DNA from: Stictocephala bisonia
Lineage: Eukaryota > Arthropoda > Insecta > Hemiptera > Membracidae
Reading direction: 5' to 3'
Assembly (NCBI GenBank): GCA_035578905.1
Contig: JAQJVL010000667.1
Span: forward strand, 57,501-121,500
Length of the DNA stretch: 64,000 bases
The first letter of the stretch is position 1; the number at the start of each line of letters is the position of its first letter. The notes under the pieces were generated by a model. That model saw nothing but the letters and a program-made list of their open reading frames with translations. It had not been told where the DNA came from and made no database searches. Positions 1 through 11,976 of the stretch are shown piece after piece. Both the position numbers and the translations under genes were made by a program.

Positions 1-272
1 TAAAAATTAATTTAACAAATACTTTAAATATATGGAATACGTATAAACTTACTCATAACAAAATATTTGTGTGTAAAAGTAGATTGGCAACACTGTTTAG
101 AAATGATTGAAAATTATGGACGATTTGAATGCTGGTGGATAAAGGTAGGTCTCTTGAGAAAAAGATGCGTGGATCAATGAGTAGTATGAGGAGAAAGGAG
201 CGTAAAGGTGAGATTTGAAATTGGAAGGGTGTTCTGAGCAATTGGTTTCGCCAAGTTCAAAGGAAAACTCAC

Positions 273-434
273 ATCCTTAAATCTTTTGAGGAAGAGATCA
301 GGGATCGGAACTCTCGCTCCAATATTCAAAGCTACCAACTTCATGTCCTTGAGAGAGTATTTCCCCTTGAAATAAGGCATTGTTGGATCGTATTGACCTT
401 TTTTCCTCGTCACTTGCTCCGGTATAACGTCTAC
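273..434 (-). other. possible exon or decayed coding fragment, unknown product
   Basis: A minus-strand open stretch with noticeably higher GC than its surroundings and protein-like composition. It includes LVALNIGARVPIPDLF preceded by a basic, aromatic-rich segment (MPYFKGKYSLKDM). A good splice-donor match (GTGAGT, minus strand, plus-strand 267-272) would end the exon after the residues FLKRFKD. The acceptor side is weak: an AG lies just upstream near 435, after an in-frame stop, without a strong pyrimidine tract. The open frame continues past the donor to 174 but loses the protein-like look. I do not recognise the family. It may be one internal exon of a gene lying mostly off the left edge, a pseudogene piece, or chance. 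Confidence 0.25.
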
Positions 435-787
435 CTTACTATTTACATGTATTTACGACATGATAATCAAATGTCTGTGTTGAACAAATGTGTTAAACTA
501 TTTATATATTATTAGTTAGAGTATACTTTTGAAAATATTGACGTCATATATTTGCTTATGTAAATTGAATGTGACGTAATACAATCTTAATTTGAATTAG
601 TGAATTGTTTTGTTTAGTGATAACATTTTAGCTATTAGTGACAAGTTTCATTTGCCAACATGCTTAATCAGAACTTCAGAGAACCAACAAAAATGTTGCA
701 AGACAACTACCACTTTATCAATTCATATGGTAATAAACCAGTTTGAATCATTATAGTGTTAATTAAACATATTGTTCTCCTATATCA

Positions 788-1471
788 GAAAATATATTTC
801 CATTCACTGATATAATATAGGACTGAAACACTCCAAGCACGAACTGCGTATTAAAATATATTTCCATTCACTGATATAATACGACTGAAACACTCCAAGC
901 ACGAACTGCGTATTAAAATATATTTCCATTCACTGATATAATACGACTGAAACACTCCAAGCACGAACTGCGTATTAAAATATATTTCCATTCACTGATA
1001 TAATACGACTGAAACACTCCAAGCACGAACTGCGTATTAAAATACATTTCCATTAACCGATATCTGAAACACTCCAAGCACGAACTGCGTATTAAAATAT
1101 ATTTCCATTCACTGATATAATACGACTGAAACAATCCAAGCACGAACTGCGTATTAAAATATATTTCCATTCACTGATATAATACGACTGAAACACTCTA
1201 AGCACGAACTGCGTATTAAAATATATTTCCATTCACTGATATAATACGACTGAAACACTCTAAGCACGAACTGCGTATTAAAATATATTTCCATTCGATG
1301 ATATAATATGACTGAAACACTCCAAGCATGAACTGCGTATTAAAATATATTTCCATTCGCTGATATAATACGACTGAAACATTCTAAGCACGAACTGCGT
1401 ATTAAAATATATTTCCATTCACTGATATAATATGACTGAAACACTCCAAGCACGAACTGCGTATTAAAATA
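788..1471. repeat. 62-bp minisatellite, about 11 copies
   Basis: Head-to-tail copies of a 62-bp unit, recognisable by CACTCCAAGCACGAACTGCG followed by TATTAAAATATATTTCC. Starts are 62 bp apart (for example 864, 926, 988). The unit at about 1048 is shortened and diverged (CCATTAACCGATAT) and later units carry scattered single substitutions. Open frames on the minus strand only reflect the repeat. Confidence 0.95.
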
Positions 1472-1494
1472 AAGGCTTGTATTCTTCTTATTCT

Positions 1495-1712
1495 GACATT
1501 CTTATATATGACACGCCGACACAACGTTGTTGGTATTTTAAGGCGAAATTGAATGATTATATGAGTGTAGGATGAGTGTGGATGAGTGTAGTCTGGTTAC
1601 TAACTGAGTTGAACTGTTCCTCAGAAAGGGCAATTTATTAATAGCCCAACATCCAGGGCAACTAAGGGATTTACAGCTTTACGTGGAAACCGAACCACGT
1701 ATAGTTATATTA
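1495..1712 (-). mobile_element. LINE 3'-UTR copy (tail family T), 5' truncated
   Basis: Minus-strand copy of the dispersed tail described at 3405-3745. It shares the imperfect dyad around CACGTGGTTCGGATTCC (mutated here), the GGGCTATTAATAAAT segment and the ACTCATCCACACTCAT-type pyrimidine-rich stretch, then the terminal TCGGCGTGTC. The part nearer the LINE stop codon is missing. 1713-2204 is AT-rich single-copy sequence in which I see nothing else. Confidence 0.7.
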
Positions 1713-2204
1713 TGTGAAACCGGGCTAAATAATTTACAACTGTCCACAAATTTTTATTATCAATAAATAATGTAAGGAACATTGATGTTTCAAACTGACG
1801 ATATTTTGAAAAAGTACTAACAATTCTTTAACATAAAAAAATCTGTCGAGGGTGGACGCCTTAACTAAATAAATTAGTTACAATTATTGTTTTCTCACTG
1901 AATAGAAATTATTTTGAGGTTTTAATTAAATTGTTTTCTTAGAATTAACTTCCTTTCCTTTTGATGTTTAGTTCTTTAACCTTAAAACAGATTCGTTATA
2001 GTATTTAATTCTATGATCAGTGTAGTTTTATTTAGTAAAACGTTTGTTTAGGGGTTTTTTAAAATCCTTTCTTGTTATTTTACTTTCAATAATAATGGTG
2101 TACATTTTATAAAAATATAATACTGAGGGTAAATTAATTAAAGTTGTTGGGTATGATTCTAACAACCTAAGTAACAAAGCCTCCATTACATCGTTTTTAT
2201 AGTT

Positions 2205-2474
2205 AGCTAGAAGACACCCCTGCACGCTTCACGTGCCAACCCCATCACGAGCATAGCTTGTGACGCCTCAGCCTTCAGCCTTGGCATGTAACTTTTCACT
2301 TCAAATATTAGTAATTAAACTTTATTTAGTAAAATCATATGATTTAAATTTAGCTCACTGTACTTTATTTGCACTCTGTTTATAGTATAACCCCGACACT
2401 CGCTGCGCTCGATACACCTCAGTCTTCGGCCTCGGAAGTTAATCTACTGTTCAATACAAAATAGTAGATTAACT
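2205..2474. repeat. CG-containing dispersed repeat, two related pieces, with a 12-bp hairpin
   Basis: Two GC-rich patches (about 2205-2290 and 2385-2450) contain words such as CACTCGCTGCGCTCG and CTTCGGCCTCGG. A related inverted copy lies at 47845-47915. The second patch is followed by a perfect inverted repeat, AGTTAATCTACT (2437-2448) and AGTAGATTAACT (2463-2474), with a 14-nt loop. These look like pieces of a dispersed DNA element, but I see no ends or coding sequence. Confidence 0.5.
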
Positions 2475-3306
2475 GTATAACGTAAAATCACAACATTAAC
2501 TTTAGTTAAAATATTTCACTCGCGCTAATTGCTTTGACACCTATTTAGCCCTATTTCAAGCATGTTCTTTTCATTTGGTTTTGTTTAACAGCTGAAGATT
2601 AATCTCATAGTAAAATATTAAAAATGCATCAATAGTATGATGTCAAACATTCAAAATAGACATATTTATTTATTTACAAAACTACTGTTATTAATTTACT
2701 AAAATCAACCCAATGTTATCATTATGGAGCAATCTTTTAGGGGTGGTTTCTACTCCTTAGGAGTAATTTATCAAGATGAAAATACTTTAATTGTCCTATT
2801 AAAGGCCTAAAGAAACCATGTACAAAATATCAGCTCTCTACCTACATGGGAGAATTAGTGATGAGTGAGTGAGTCAGTCAGTGAGGACTTTGCCTTTTAT
2901 AGGTATAAATATAAGGTAATAACGAATACAACAATTATAGCTATATTCGCTTAACTATTGTTGTAGGCGTATAACTGTACCCATGACCTTGACATGTTGG
3001 GTTATGGTGCGGGGTTAAATACATTAACTGTACAGCTGATTTGATTTGGTCAGTAGCAAATAATATCTGATTGAGGAATTAAATTAAGTGAAACTATATA
3101 ATAAACAATACAGTTTGGCAGGTTATTTTTGCAATAAATTGCAATTGTTTAAATGATCGTTGATTGTTTGATGAAATAATAGCCCATTATCTATCAATTT
3201 GTATTCTTAGTCGAGATAAAAGTTAAGATTCACTCACCGTTATCTGTATTCAGTATTATATTTTTTACTCTGTGGGACAGTCTTATTTTTTGAAGATGGT
3301 TAGTAC
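2475..3306. other. AT-rich non-coding, one probable dispersed-repeat motif
   Basis: No coding stretch. Around 2849-2905 lies GATGAGTGAGTGAGTCAGTC followed by a TTTTATAGGTATAAAT motif, a type of sequence I associate with dispersed repeats in invertebrates. Nothing else supportable is seen. Confidence 0.3.
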
Positions 3307-3404
3307 AGCTATACGGCCTCGTATACGAGTATACGGTAGATGTCCTTATAATTGCTTAAATAACACATTATTTTTTAGGTTTGTTTGTTTTGTCCTCATT
3401 CCTC

Positions 3405-3745
3405 TTACCACCGACATGACGTCTGCTTAATGGTTGCCAACGACGTGGACACTACTAGTGAATTATGGGGTGTCCGTGTTGAGTGTAATGTTTGGATGTT
3501 GTGTAGGGAAGAGAACTGAGTGTCAGGCTTGTCAGTTAGCTGAAAGAAAATCAGAACAATCATACATGGTTCGGATTCCATTTACTTGGTTTAGTTGCCC
3601 TGGATATTGGGATGTTAATAAATGGCTCTTTATAAGGAACAGTGTACCATAGTAACAATGACTACACTCATTCATCTACACTCATCACACTCGTCTCCCC
3701 TCACGTTCACCCATATCTCTAAGATCGGCGTGTCTTATTAATGAT
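3405..3745 (+). mobile_element. LINE 3'-UTR copy (tail family T), near complete
   Basis: Near full-length example of the tail family. Landmarks in order: TCCTCTTA at the position of the LINE stop codon, CAATGGTTGCCA-like, GACGTGGACACTACTAG, a tRNA T-arm-like dyad (TGGTTCGGATTCCA), GGGATGTTAATAAATGGC, then the pyrimidine-rich ACTACACTCATTCATC stretch and the end ATCTCTAAGATCGGCGTGTC. The homology begins where the ORF of the LINE at 21.5 kb stops, so this is a 5'-truncated insertion of that LINE. It lies inside composite repeat A. Confidence 0.75.
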
Positions 3746-4009
3746 TAATGCATGATGAATGGTTTCAGTATATACCAATGAGTACATTATTTAAATATGG
3801 AACCATCTTTTAAATGAATAAACAAAGAATTTTTATGCTTAAGTTATTTGCAGTGAAACGATTTGACAGTACTTATTTTACTCTATAAACCATGAAAGGT
3901 TCCAAGGGTTTTTCTTGATTTGTATGTTTTAACTGAAGTATAATGTATTTTACGCTGACTCAGGTTTAAAATCCAAATGTGGCTCATGCTTTGATACTAC
4001 ATTCCTACA

Positions 4010-4210
4010 TATGAGACTCCGACACAACTTTGTGCGTATTTTAAGGCGAATATGAATGATGATATGAGTGTAGGATTAGTGTGGATAAGTGTAGTGGGGT
4101 TACTAACTGAGTTAACTGTTCATCAGAAAAGGCTATTTATTAATAGCCCAACAGCCAGGGTAACTATGGGGTCTACAGCTTTACGTGGAATCCGAACCAC
4201 GTAGTGGTGG
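4010..4210 (-). mobile_element. LINE 3'-UTR copy, partial, inside repeat A
   Basis: Minus-strand copy covering the T-arm-like dyad ACGTGGTTCGGATTCCACGT region through the pyrimidine-rich end. Upstream on its own strand (4211-4306) it joins sequence not shared with other tails. Confidence 0.7.
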
Positions 4211-4306
4211 TCAAATAACTTGTGTGATCGAAAGTCGTACCAATCTCCTCTAGTGGACCTTAATGCACCATCACAAGACACATTGGCGATGCCTCCATTT
4301 ATAATA

Positions 4307-4904
4307 CGAATGTAAATACAATGTAAACAGCCACAACAGTGCTTAGAGCGAATATATTGAAAAATATCCATAAATAAAATTTGACATTAAAGTTAGGTTA
4401 GTGTAGACTGTCGAAACTAACTTAACCTAACAAAACAGGGACAAACCAAACTGGACCGGAAATATAAAGATTATAAAGATACACTCCAAGAATTACAAAT
4501 CTACTGTGGTTGTATATTTTGAAATCACCCGTGGAAGGTTTTCATTAAAAAATATAAACCGAAAAATGTCATTCCCCTTTTTTTGGCTGTAGCCAGTTGT
4601 TGCCAATGCACCATTTAGTATATGTCAACTTAGGAATTTTGGTATTCGTATCTCGCCACGTGACAAAATGTACCGAACTTTGTACAGAAAGCTGAAAGAC
4701 AAATTTCGTTCAGTGGACCAACATTCATAGTAAAGTGTAAAATTTAAGCTGATCGCTTTTATTCCCTTATGAATAACTCGATTATTAGGTGGGAAACATT
4801 GTTTATTGAAACCGAACAACAAAATATAAATATTTTATTGAACTTGTATTAAACTAAACTTGAGAATTGTTTAAATTTCTTATAAAATATATATATTATA
4901 ACTG
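4307..4904. other. AT-rich non-coding sequence
   Basis: No gene, repeat or structured element recognised; open frames here are short and composition-driven. Confidence 0.5.
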
Positions 4905-5070
4905 GGCCGTGTAGAAAACGACCTGAGTGTTATATTTAGAGCATATTCTACCACTGAGCTGCCTTCCTTCACTGGCGTGACTAACTTCCGCAATAGTCTT
5001 ATTAAAAAAAAAAAAAAATAATAACTGTAATGAATTGCACAGGTTTATTTAATTGATATTTATTGTTTAC
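4905..5070 (-). repeat. dispersed repeat R5 with a tRNA box A-like motif
   Basis: On the minus strand GGCAGCTCAGTGGTAGAATATG is a good tRNA box A match (internal RNA polymerase III promoter half). The same arrangement recurs at 35665-35850, with shared flanks: GTGACTAACTTCCGCAA on one side and CGGCCCAGTT on the other. A box B is not convincing. Probably a decayed tRNA-derived SINE; a poly(A)/poly(T) run lies inside. Confidence 0.45.
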
Positions 5071-6440
5071 ATTATTATTCATCATGTTATTGCTATTACA
5101 AATTTTTATTTGAATACTAAATAATGATTTAATTTAATAGTTCTAAGCTCGATAAATTAGTATTAATCAAACCAACCAATTTTCACTACAGCTTATGACG
5201 TAAAAATGGGCGTGGCTTGCTATTGCACCGTCATTACGTGGCCTTACGCTCTGATTGCCATGACAATATTTAAATGTAATTACACAATGGGGGAAGAGTA
5301 GTTCTCTGTCTAACTTGCACTACTCTTTGAATTTTGCTCGCACAAGTGCGCTGAACTGGTCGTTTTCTAAGCGGAATGTATATACACATTTATGTTCATG
5401 ATGAAACAATTTAAAAGCAATATCCCAGCCTAGTAAATCAGTTCCACGTCCTATCTCTATTTAAACACCCTGCTTTTTAGCTTTGATAAGTTTTAGCTAC
5501 GCTCCACTTGGATATTAATGAGTGCTCTATTATTTTGCATCTCATCATTTTTTTCGAACATGGAAACGTTCCAGGTGTCACACCATTCTTCCCTTTTGGT
5601 GTGTTGAATTTCAGGAACTGCATTAAATCTCCAACGTACGAGTAATGTAACATTTGTCAAAAGTATAATGTTAATAATGTAAAGTTCTATCGTGCAGTAA
5701 TGTAGTGTAAAGAACAGGACTGGGAACGTTCCAGGTGTCACACTACTCTTCCCCTTTAGTGTGTAGAATTTCAGAAACTGCATTGTAAACCTTTGAGGTT
5801 TATTTAACTGAAACATTAAATGGCACAAGATTCCCCTCATAATTACAAACATTTATAATACAATTTTAATAAAAAAAAAAGATTAACAGTAAGAATGAGA
5901 AAGTGGTTTTATTACAACAGGAAATACGGTACAGGAAGTGGAGTAGGTAAAATTTGAGTAAGACATCCTAAGAGTGTTAACTCAGAAAGCAAGGGATCGG
6001 AGTCAAGGAAGCAGGCCCAGCACTGTACACATGCTAATCAGAATAATAAAATGTAGACTCATTAAAATTGCTGATACGGCGGAGAATCAGCAGAAGCTCC
6101 GGAAAGGAGTCGGTCCCACCTATCACGAAACAAACGAGCCTATAGGGTAATCCGTGAAAGGACCACCCATAGTTATTGTTGTTTCCGAAATTGGAGGCGT
6201 GTCCAGTGAGTGGCAGGGGGGATGAGATACTAAGGAAAGAGTTGGGAAGAAAAGAGGAGTCTGAGGAGAGATCTGGAAGTGATGGGACTTCGAGAAATAG
6301 ACTAATAGGGAGGACCAGCACCTGGAGGTCCAACCTCATGGACTTAGGCTTCATCAACCCAACATGCAGAGAAAACATGGGACGAGCTAGGAGGAGGACT
6401 TGGAGCCTCGGTCCAACCCCTTCCGATATCGACCCCTGGG
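5071..6440. other. non-coding sequence with a 60-bp direct repeat and a GC-richer right part
   Basis: About 60 bp beginning GGAAACGTTCCAGGTGTCAC at 5562 recurs from 5722 (160 bp apart) with a few substitutions. From about 5990 the sequence becomes GC- and purine-richer and runs into repeat B without a visible boundary, so B may extend left here. Overlapping open frames on both strands in 6030-6640 have no recognisable domain. Confidence 0.45.
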
Positions 6441-8462
6441 GGACTTAACGAGCGACCAACCTGAACCTGAGGGAGGACTGGACTTGCTTCGTACCCTGAG
6501 GGCCAGAGAAGCCACCTCAAGGGACTGCAAGCGACTCCACCCACCCCCAAAGGACTGCAAGTGACTCCAGACCCAACCAGCCCACCTGACCCTGAGGGAC
6601 AAGAGGACGCCGAATCCACTACGGCCCATGGACACTCCATACCTGCAGGAGATATAGAGTCCAGGAGTATGTTAAAATTTGTTTAGCACCTCCAGGGTTA
6701 AGGGAAACGAAAATATAAAATTTGTAGACGAAAGGAAATTTTGTAAGAGTGTTCAGTTACGTTTCACCTACACCAAAGCGTAAGCCAACGGGCTGAACAT
6801 TACTCATATAAGAAGCATATAATCGTAATTTAATAGTAAAATATAATTCACTGATTGAGGGAATTGAGTATGGTATAAGTTAATGTGTTGAGATTGTTAA
6901 TTTAAATTGTAAATATACAAATACGTAAATCCGTGTAATTGATCATATTCCGTAAAGTGGTTGTTTTGACTTGATATAGATATACTGTGTAGTAAATGAA
7001 TAAATATTACGTTGAATATATAAACCATTAATGTTTGATGAGTCTTGGGATGAACAAAGTAATAGCAACTAGGATCATTTGAATATATTTAATTTGTCAC
7101 TTGGAAGGTATTTGTAAAATTATATAACTTGAATCGTACGGTAAATTGATTAGGTCGTCATAGTTAGTGAGGTCGGTATATTAGGTCGTCATAGTTAGTG
7201 AGGTCGGTATATTAGGTCGTCATAGTTAGTGAGGTCGGTATATTAGGTCGTCATAGTTAGTGAGGTTGGTATATTAGGTCGTCATAGTTAGTGAGGTCGG
7301 TATATTACGTCGTCATAGTTAGTGAGGTCGGTATATTTGGTCGTCATAGTTAGTGAGGTCGGTATATTAGGTCGTCATAGTTAGTGAGGTCGGTATATTA
7401 GGTCATCATAGTTAGTGAGGTTGGTATATTAGGTCGTCATAGTTAGTGAGGTCGGTATATTAGGTCGTCATAGTTAGTGAGGTCGGTATATTAGGTCGTC
7501 ATAGTTAGTGAGGTCGGTATATTAGGTCGTCATAGTTAGTGAGGTCGGTATATTAGGTCGTCATAGTTAGTAAGGTTGGTATATTATTGTTTGATTGTTA
7601 ATTTGGATTGGAAATAATTGATTAATTATTTCTTGAGTATAACTCGTTATTGAATGTATAATTTTTCCTTGTTAGTATATAATATCCTTGTTCCGTTTTG
7701 CATATATAATACTTGTTTAGTTTAGATTCTTGATGTGAGGTTTATGTCATTATTTAGAGGATGGCGATTTAATTATATAAGAGTCGTTGACGCTTGTTGT
7801 AAAATAATATTTCTTGAAATTATTGGTTATCCGGACTGTATTTTTAAGCTAATGTTAAAAGTAATTTGATTGAAGCCAATGTCAAAAGTAGGCAAGGGCA
7901 AGACTTAAGGGTCAGGTCCACCGGTAATCAGTCGATATAAAAGCCTCAGCCCCGTCAACACCCAACTCCGATAAGAACCTAAGAGCTCGACCCAAAGGCT
8001 CATAAATTAAAAATTTAAGGTGAATGAAAGACATTATAATTATTAAAATATTTGCAAAAATTACGGTATAAAACACAAGACGTTTAAAAGGAGTTTGTAT
8101 TAGCAAAAGATTTAGGGATTTTATGAGGGGGTCCATACCATTGAGCAGTTCTCCAGCAAAGATCTCATATTATACAACAGTAGAGAGGCCTTAGAGCCTG
8201 CTGGAATAGGTGTCTTCAGGAAGTGGGAGAAATCCTAGTGCTATGGTAGCCCGAAGACTTTCCCTCTCAAGATAGGCCTTAGCACTTCACGATGACAGAA
8301 ACACACTCTTTTAAAACACATAACTGTTCTTTATAATTATTTGCCTATAAATTCGGTACAATTTTAACTAATTTATATTCTTATATTGTTTAAATATATT
8401 AAAATCGTTATCTTGAGTTTGAGTTCATAATGATACTCGAAGTATTCGAAACGAAATAGAAT
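6441..8462 (+). repeat. 2.0-kb repeat B, copy 1 (contains 31-bp minisatellite)
   Basis: Direct counterpart of 12969-14928, from GGACTTAACGAGCGACC to CGAAACGAAATAGAAT. Layout: a GC-rich left part (proline/glycine-rich open frames, probably spurious), an AT-rich centre, a 14-copy 31-bp minisatellite, then AT-rich sequence to the right end. No transposase, RT or clear terminal repeats are seen. It could be a non-autonomous element (minisatellite-bearing Helitron-like or LTR-derived), but termini that would decide are not recognisable. Confidence 0.9.
7153..7586. repeat. 31-bp minisatellite, 14 copies
   Basis: Exact-period repeats of GGTCGTCATAGTTAGTGAGG followed by TCGGTATATTA. 434 bp is 14 units. 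Variation is limited to single changes such as TTGG for TCGG and ACGTCG for AGGTCG. Part of repeat B. Confidence 0.97.
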
Positions 8463-8865
8463 ATGTCAACTTACTCGTATAATTTAATTTGTTAGGCCCC
8501 ATTTTGAAGGAGTCAATCCAATATTATACATTTAAATCAAATAAACATTTACCCGTAGATAAACTGACTATTTTTCATGACAATATTACCTATCTAACCT
8601 TATAGTAATAATTTTGTTAGTTTAAATTTACCATACTAATGAACACGTATAATGCATAATAAATGTAATATTCTGACTCCATTTTGCGGATTAAGAAGCA
8701 AAAAAAGTACATTCAGGTTCATGGTTAAATAATGAACCCATCGATTTCATATAATATTTGCCAATTTCTTCATTAATGGCTGTACAAGGATTAAAACAGT
8801 GACAGACTTCAAACTAGAAAACCTTTGTGCACATTAAGTTACTTTCAAGTGTCACAGGAAACTAC
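8463..8865. other. AT-rich non-coding sequence
   Basis: No coding or repeat signal that I can support. Confidence 0.5.
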
Positions 8866-9285
8866 ATCTAGTCAAGAGCAGGAAACAGTTAAAATTCTCT
8901 AGATTATAAAAAACTGACAATTTTGAACTGAGTCGAAGATAGTCCAACAAACAACATTAACGTTCTCAAGTGACATTGTCCCAGACAGTATTTGAGTTGT
9001 TTTCAAGTTACACAATGTAGGACATTTGGCAAGTGTATCTAGTAAAGAGCAGGAAACAGTAAAACCTCTCTGGATTGTAAACAAAGTGACTATTTTGAAC
9101 TGAGTCGAAGATAATCCAACAAACAACATTAACGTTCTCAAGTGACATTGTTCCAGACAGTATTTGAGTTGTTTTCATGTTACACAGTGTAGGACATTTT
9201 GGAAAGCGTATCTAGTAAAGAGCAGGAATCAGTAAAACCTCTCTGGATTGTAAACAAAGAGGCTATTTTGAACTGAATTGTAGAT
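8866..9285. repeat. ~173-bp tandem repeat, about 2.4 copies
   Basis: GAACTGAGTCGAAGAT-type landmarks fall at 8925, 9097 and 9270 (periods 172-173). The shared unit includes CAACAAACAACATTAACG and GAGCAGGAAACAGT. The array ends directly against the SINE head at 9292, which suggests the SINE inserted at or in the array. Confidence 0.9.
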
Positions 9286-9291
9286 TTGGTT

Positions 9292-10385
<1,094 letters not shown>

Positions 10386-10593
10386 AACGCCAAACGTCAA
10401 GATACGGGCGAATATAGCTTTCAAATGAGTGTTGTAGTCACTGTTAAAGGCCTACTTTTTCATTAACTGTTAAAGAAAGTATCATTAATAGTCCAACAAC
10501 AAATAAACAGCTGTTGGCTATCAGCTGATCCATTTCAAAATGTGTTACGACTCTGATTGGGTTGAACTGAGAACCAACTATGCTACCGACCAA
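10386..10593 (-). mobile_element. tRNA-headed SINE with LINE-type tail (family S2)
   Basis: On the minus strand the head TGGTCGGTAGCATAGTTGG is followed by a short box B-like TCTCAGTTCAACCC. The 3' end carries GTGACTACAACACTCATTTG and TATTCGCCCGTATCTTGACG, matching the end of LINE tail family T. Compared with the copy at 25190-25337 the head is internally deleted, and an insertion lies between head and tail. Confidence 0.65.
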
Positions 10594-10884
10594 ATGTTCT
10601 AGAATATTTATACCTCCACATTTTTAGAAATCAAAGACGTTATATTTTATCACACATGAAGTTAGTCTCATCGTTTTACTCGCTAAGTCTGTATGGAAAC
10701 TGTAATCAGCGTCTGTTTTCGTTTACGACAATTGCTTCAACCTCTATAAAATCTTCAGAGTGGTAATCAATTTCAACTTTATAGCCTCTTACTCAATTCC
10801 TAATCAGAGTAAGAGTATACTTAAGGGCGGTCGATACATTAATTAACAAATTTACTACGTATATTAATATAATAATTTTATATA

Positions 10885-11341
10885 CAGGGTGGTAACAATA
10901 TTAAAACGCTTTCCCAACAACGTTATTTTTTCCATAGATAATGTGATAATTAATTTTTTTATATAATTTTGTTCCGTTAAGTATAGTGTTTGATGAGGGT
11001 AATTTACTTGAAACCGTTAATTAGCGGAGAAATAATTGTTCAAATTAGTTTATTTGAAATTCAAATGGCCGCTACTCTGGAAAGGATAATTCTTTCCAAG
11101 TCCGGTTGGCGGCAAATAATTTCTCTTTACTATACCTTTCATGTGATACCAAACTCGACCTGGGCTTCCATTGAAGATTTTCGCTCAACTCCTCGTGGGT
11201 CGTTCCCATGAAAAAGATAAAATGTCGCTAATGGCGTGAAAAAGGTATTATCTTTGTAACCATGATCATGTACAAGATCTCACTTTTACAAATGGAGTCA
11301 TACAAAAGCTGTGAAAGCGTTTCTATATTTTTTCCACCCTG
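10885..11341 (+). mobile_element. MITE, Tc1/mariner-like (family M), copy 1
   Basis: Ends are imperfect terminal inverted repeats: CAGGGTGG...AAAACGCTTTC at the left and GAAAGCGTTTCTATA...CCACCCTG at the right. TA flanks both ends, as expected for a TA target duplication. The 457-bp interior has no transposase. Copies 2 and 3 are at 32214-32667 and 46019-46450; interior landmarks such as ATGATCATGTACAAGAT and TTAGCGGAGAAATAAT are shared. Non-autonomous, presumably mobilised in trans by a Tc1/mariner-type transposase. Confidence 0.88.
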
Positions 11342-11383
11342 TATTTTGCTTCTCAGTGAAATACAATTCCTTTGTTAATCTCT

Positions 11384-11427
11384 CTGGTCTGATGATGGAA
11401 ACCGTTATTCGTCGACATCGATCACCA
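11384..11427 (+). ncRNA. hammerhead-like dispersed motif, copy C (degenerate)
   Basis: Contains CTGATGA and, 22 nt later, CGACATCGATC, in the order of a hammerhead core (CUGANGA, then GAAA, then NUH). The GAAA box is mutated to GACA. TGGT before the core and ACCA after it can pair as a short helix I. Related to 19247-19280 and 21085-21119. Probably not active. Confidence 0.25.
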
Positions 11428-11976
11428 TCATATCTATGTCTTCTTGTACTTAAATTTCATTAAAGATGTGTTATGTAACAGTAAAATTAATTTGTTGCAA
11501 AAAATATATTTCTAAAAGAAATTGAAAACTAGTTTAACTAACAAATTCTCTTATTCTTTCTTTTAGAACAAGATTGTGTCTATGCAGTGAACGAAAACTC
11601 TAGGCAATAAGTAATTTGGTGCGTGGTAATGGTATTTTGGCTATGTCATGGCTCACAAAGAAATAAAGAATTTGTTAATACTCAATAGATGCATTACTTT
11701 GGCTCAATACAATGCTCTGTTGTGGCCTACTGTAATGTTTCATCTCATACTCATTATATTCGCAGTAAAACTAAAACAATAATATCTAAGCCCTTGTATT
11801 ATCAAAATAAGTTGTTAACAAATGTCACACATTACGTTGTGTCAATACCTATGGTCCTGTTCTAAGCGACATCTCAGTAGAATTACAATTGAATTACAAC
11901 TATCTCTCTCGTCTATTTGTCAATGTAATACAAGATAATATTAGTTGACATTTGTGTGACTGGACATTAGTTGACC
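11428..11976. other. AT-rich non-coding sequence
   Basis: Nothing recognised between the hammerhead-like motif and repeat A copy 2. Confidence 0.5.

Larger units (their letters stand above)
3307..4306 (+). repeat. 1.0-kb composite repeat A, copy 1
   Basis: This segment matches 11977-12965 in reverse complement almost base for base, starting at AGCTATACGGCCTCG and ending near ATTATAAATGGAGGCATCG. It contains a plus-strand LINE tail (3405-3745) and a minus-strand LINE tail piece (4010-4210) facing each other across about 260 bp of AT-rich spacer. The ~70-residue open frames in it lie within the LINE tails and mirror each other in the two copies; I regard them as non-coding. Confidence 0.9.

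Noticed and set aside
3434..3652. 72-codon frame conserved between 3.4 kb and 12.6 kb
   Set aside because: Conservation reflects the recent duplication of repeat A. The frame lies in a LINE 3' UTR and is not kept in the older copies at 18.2, 38.3 and 49.6 kb.
6034..6640. Overlapping 80-114-codon frames on both strands
   Set aside because: They overlap one another on opposite strands in a GC-rich part of repeat B and its left flank, with no recognisable domain.
7912..8136. 74-codon frame identical at 7.9 and 14.4 kb
   Set aside because: Identical only because repeat B is recently duplicated; no domain, AT-driven composition.
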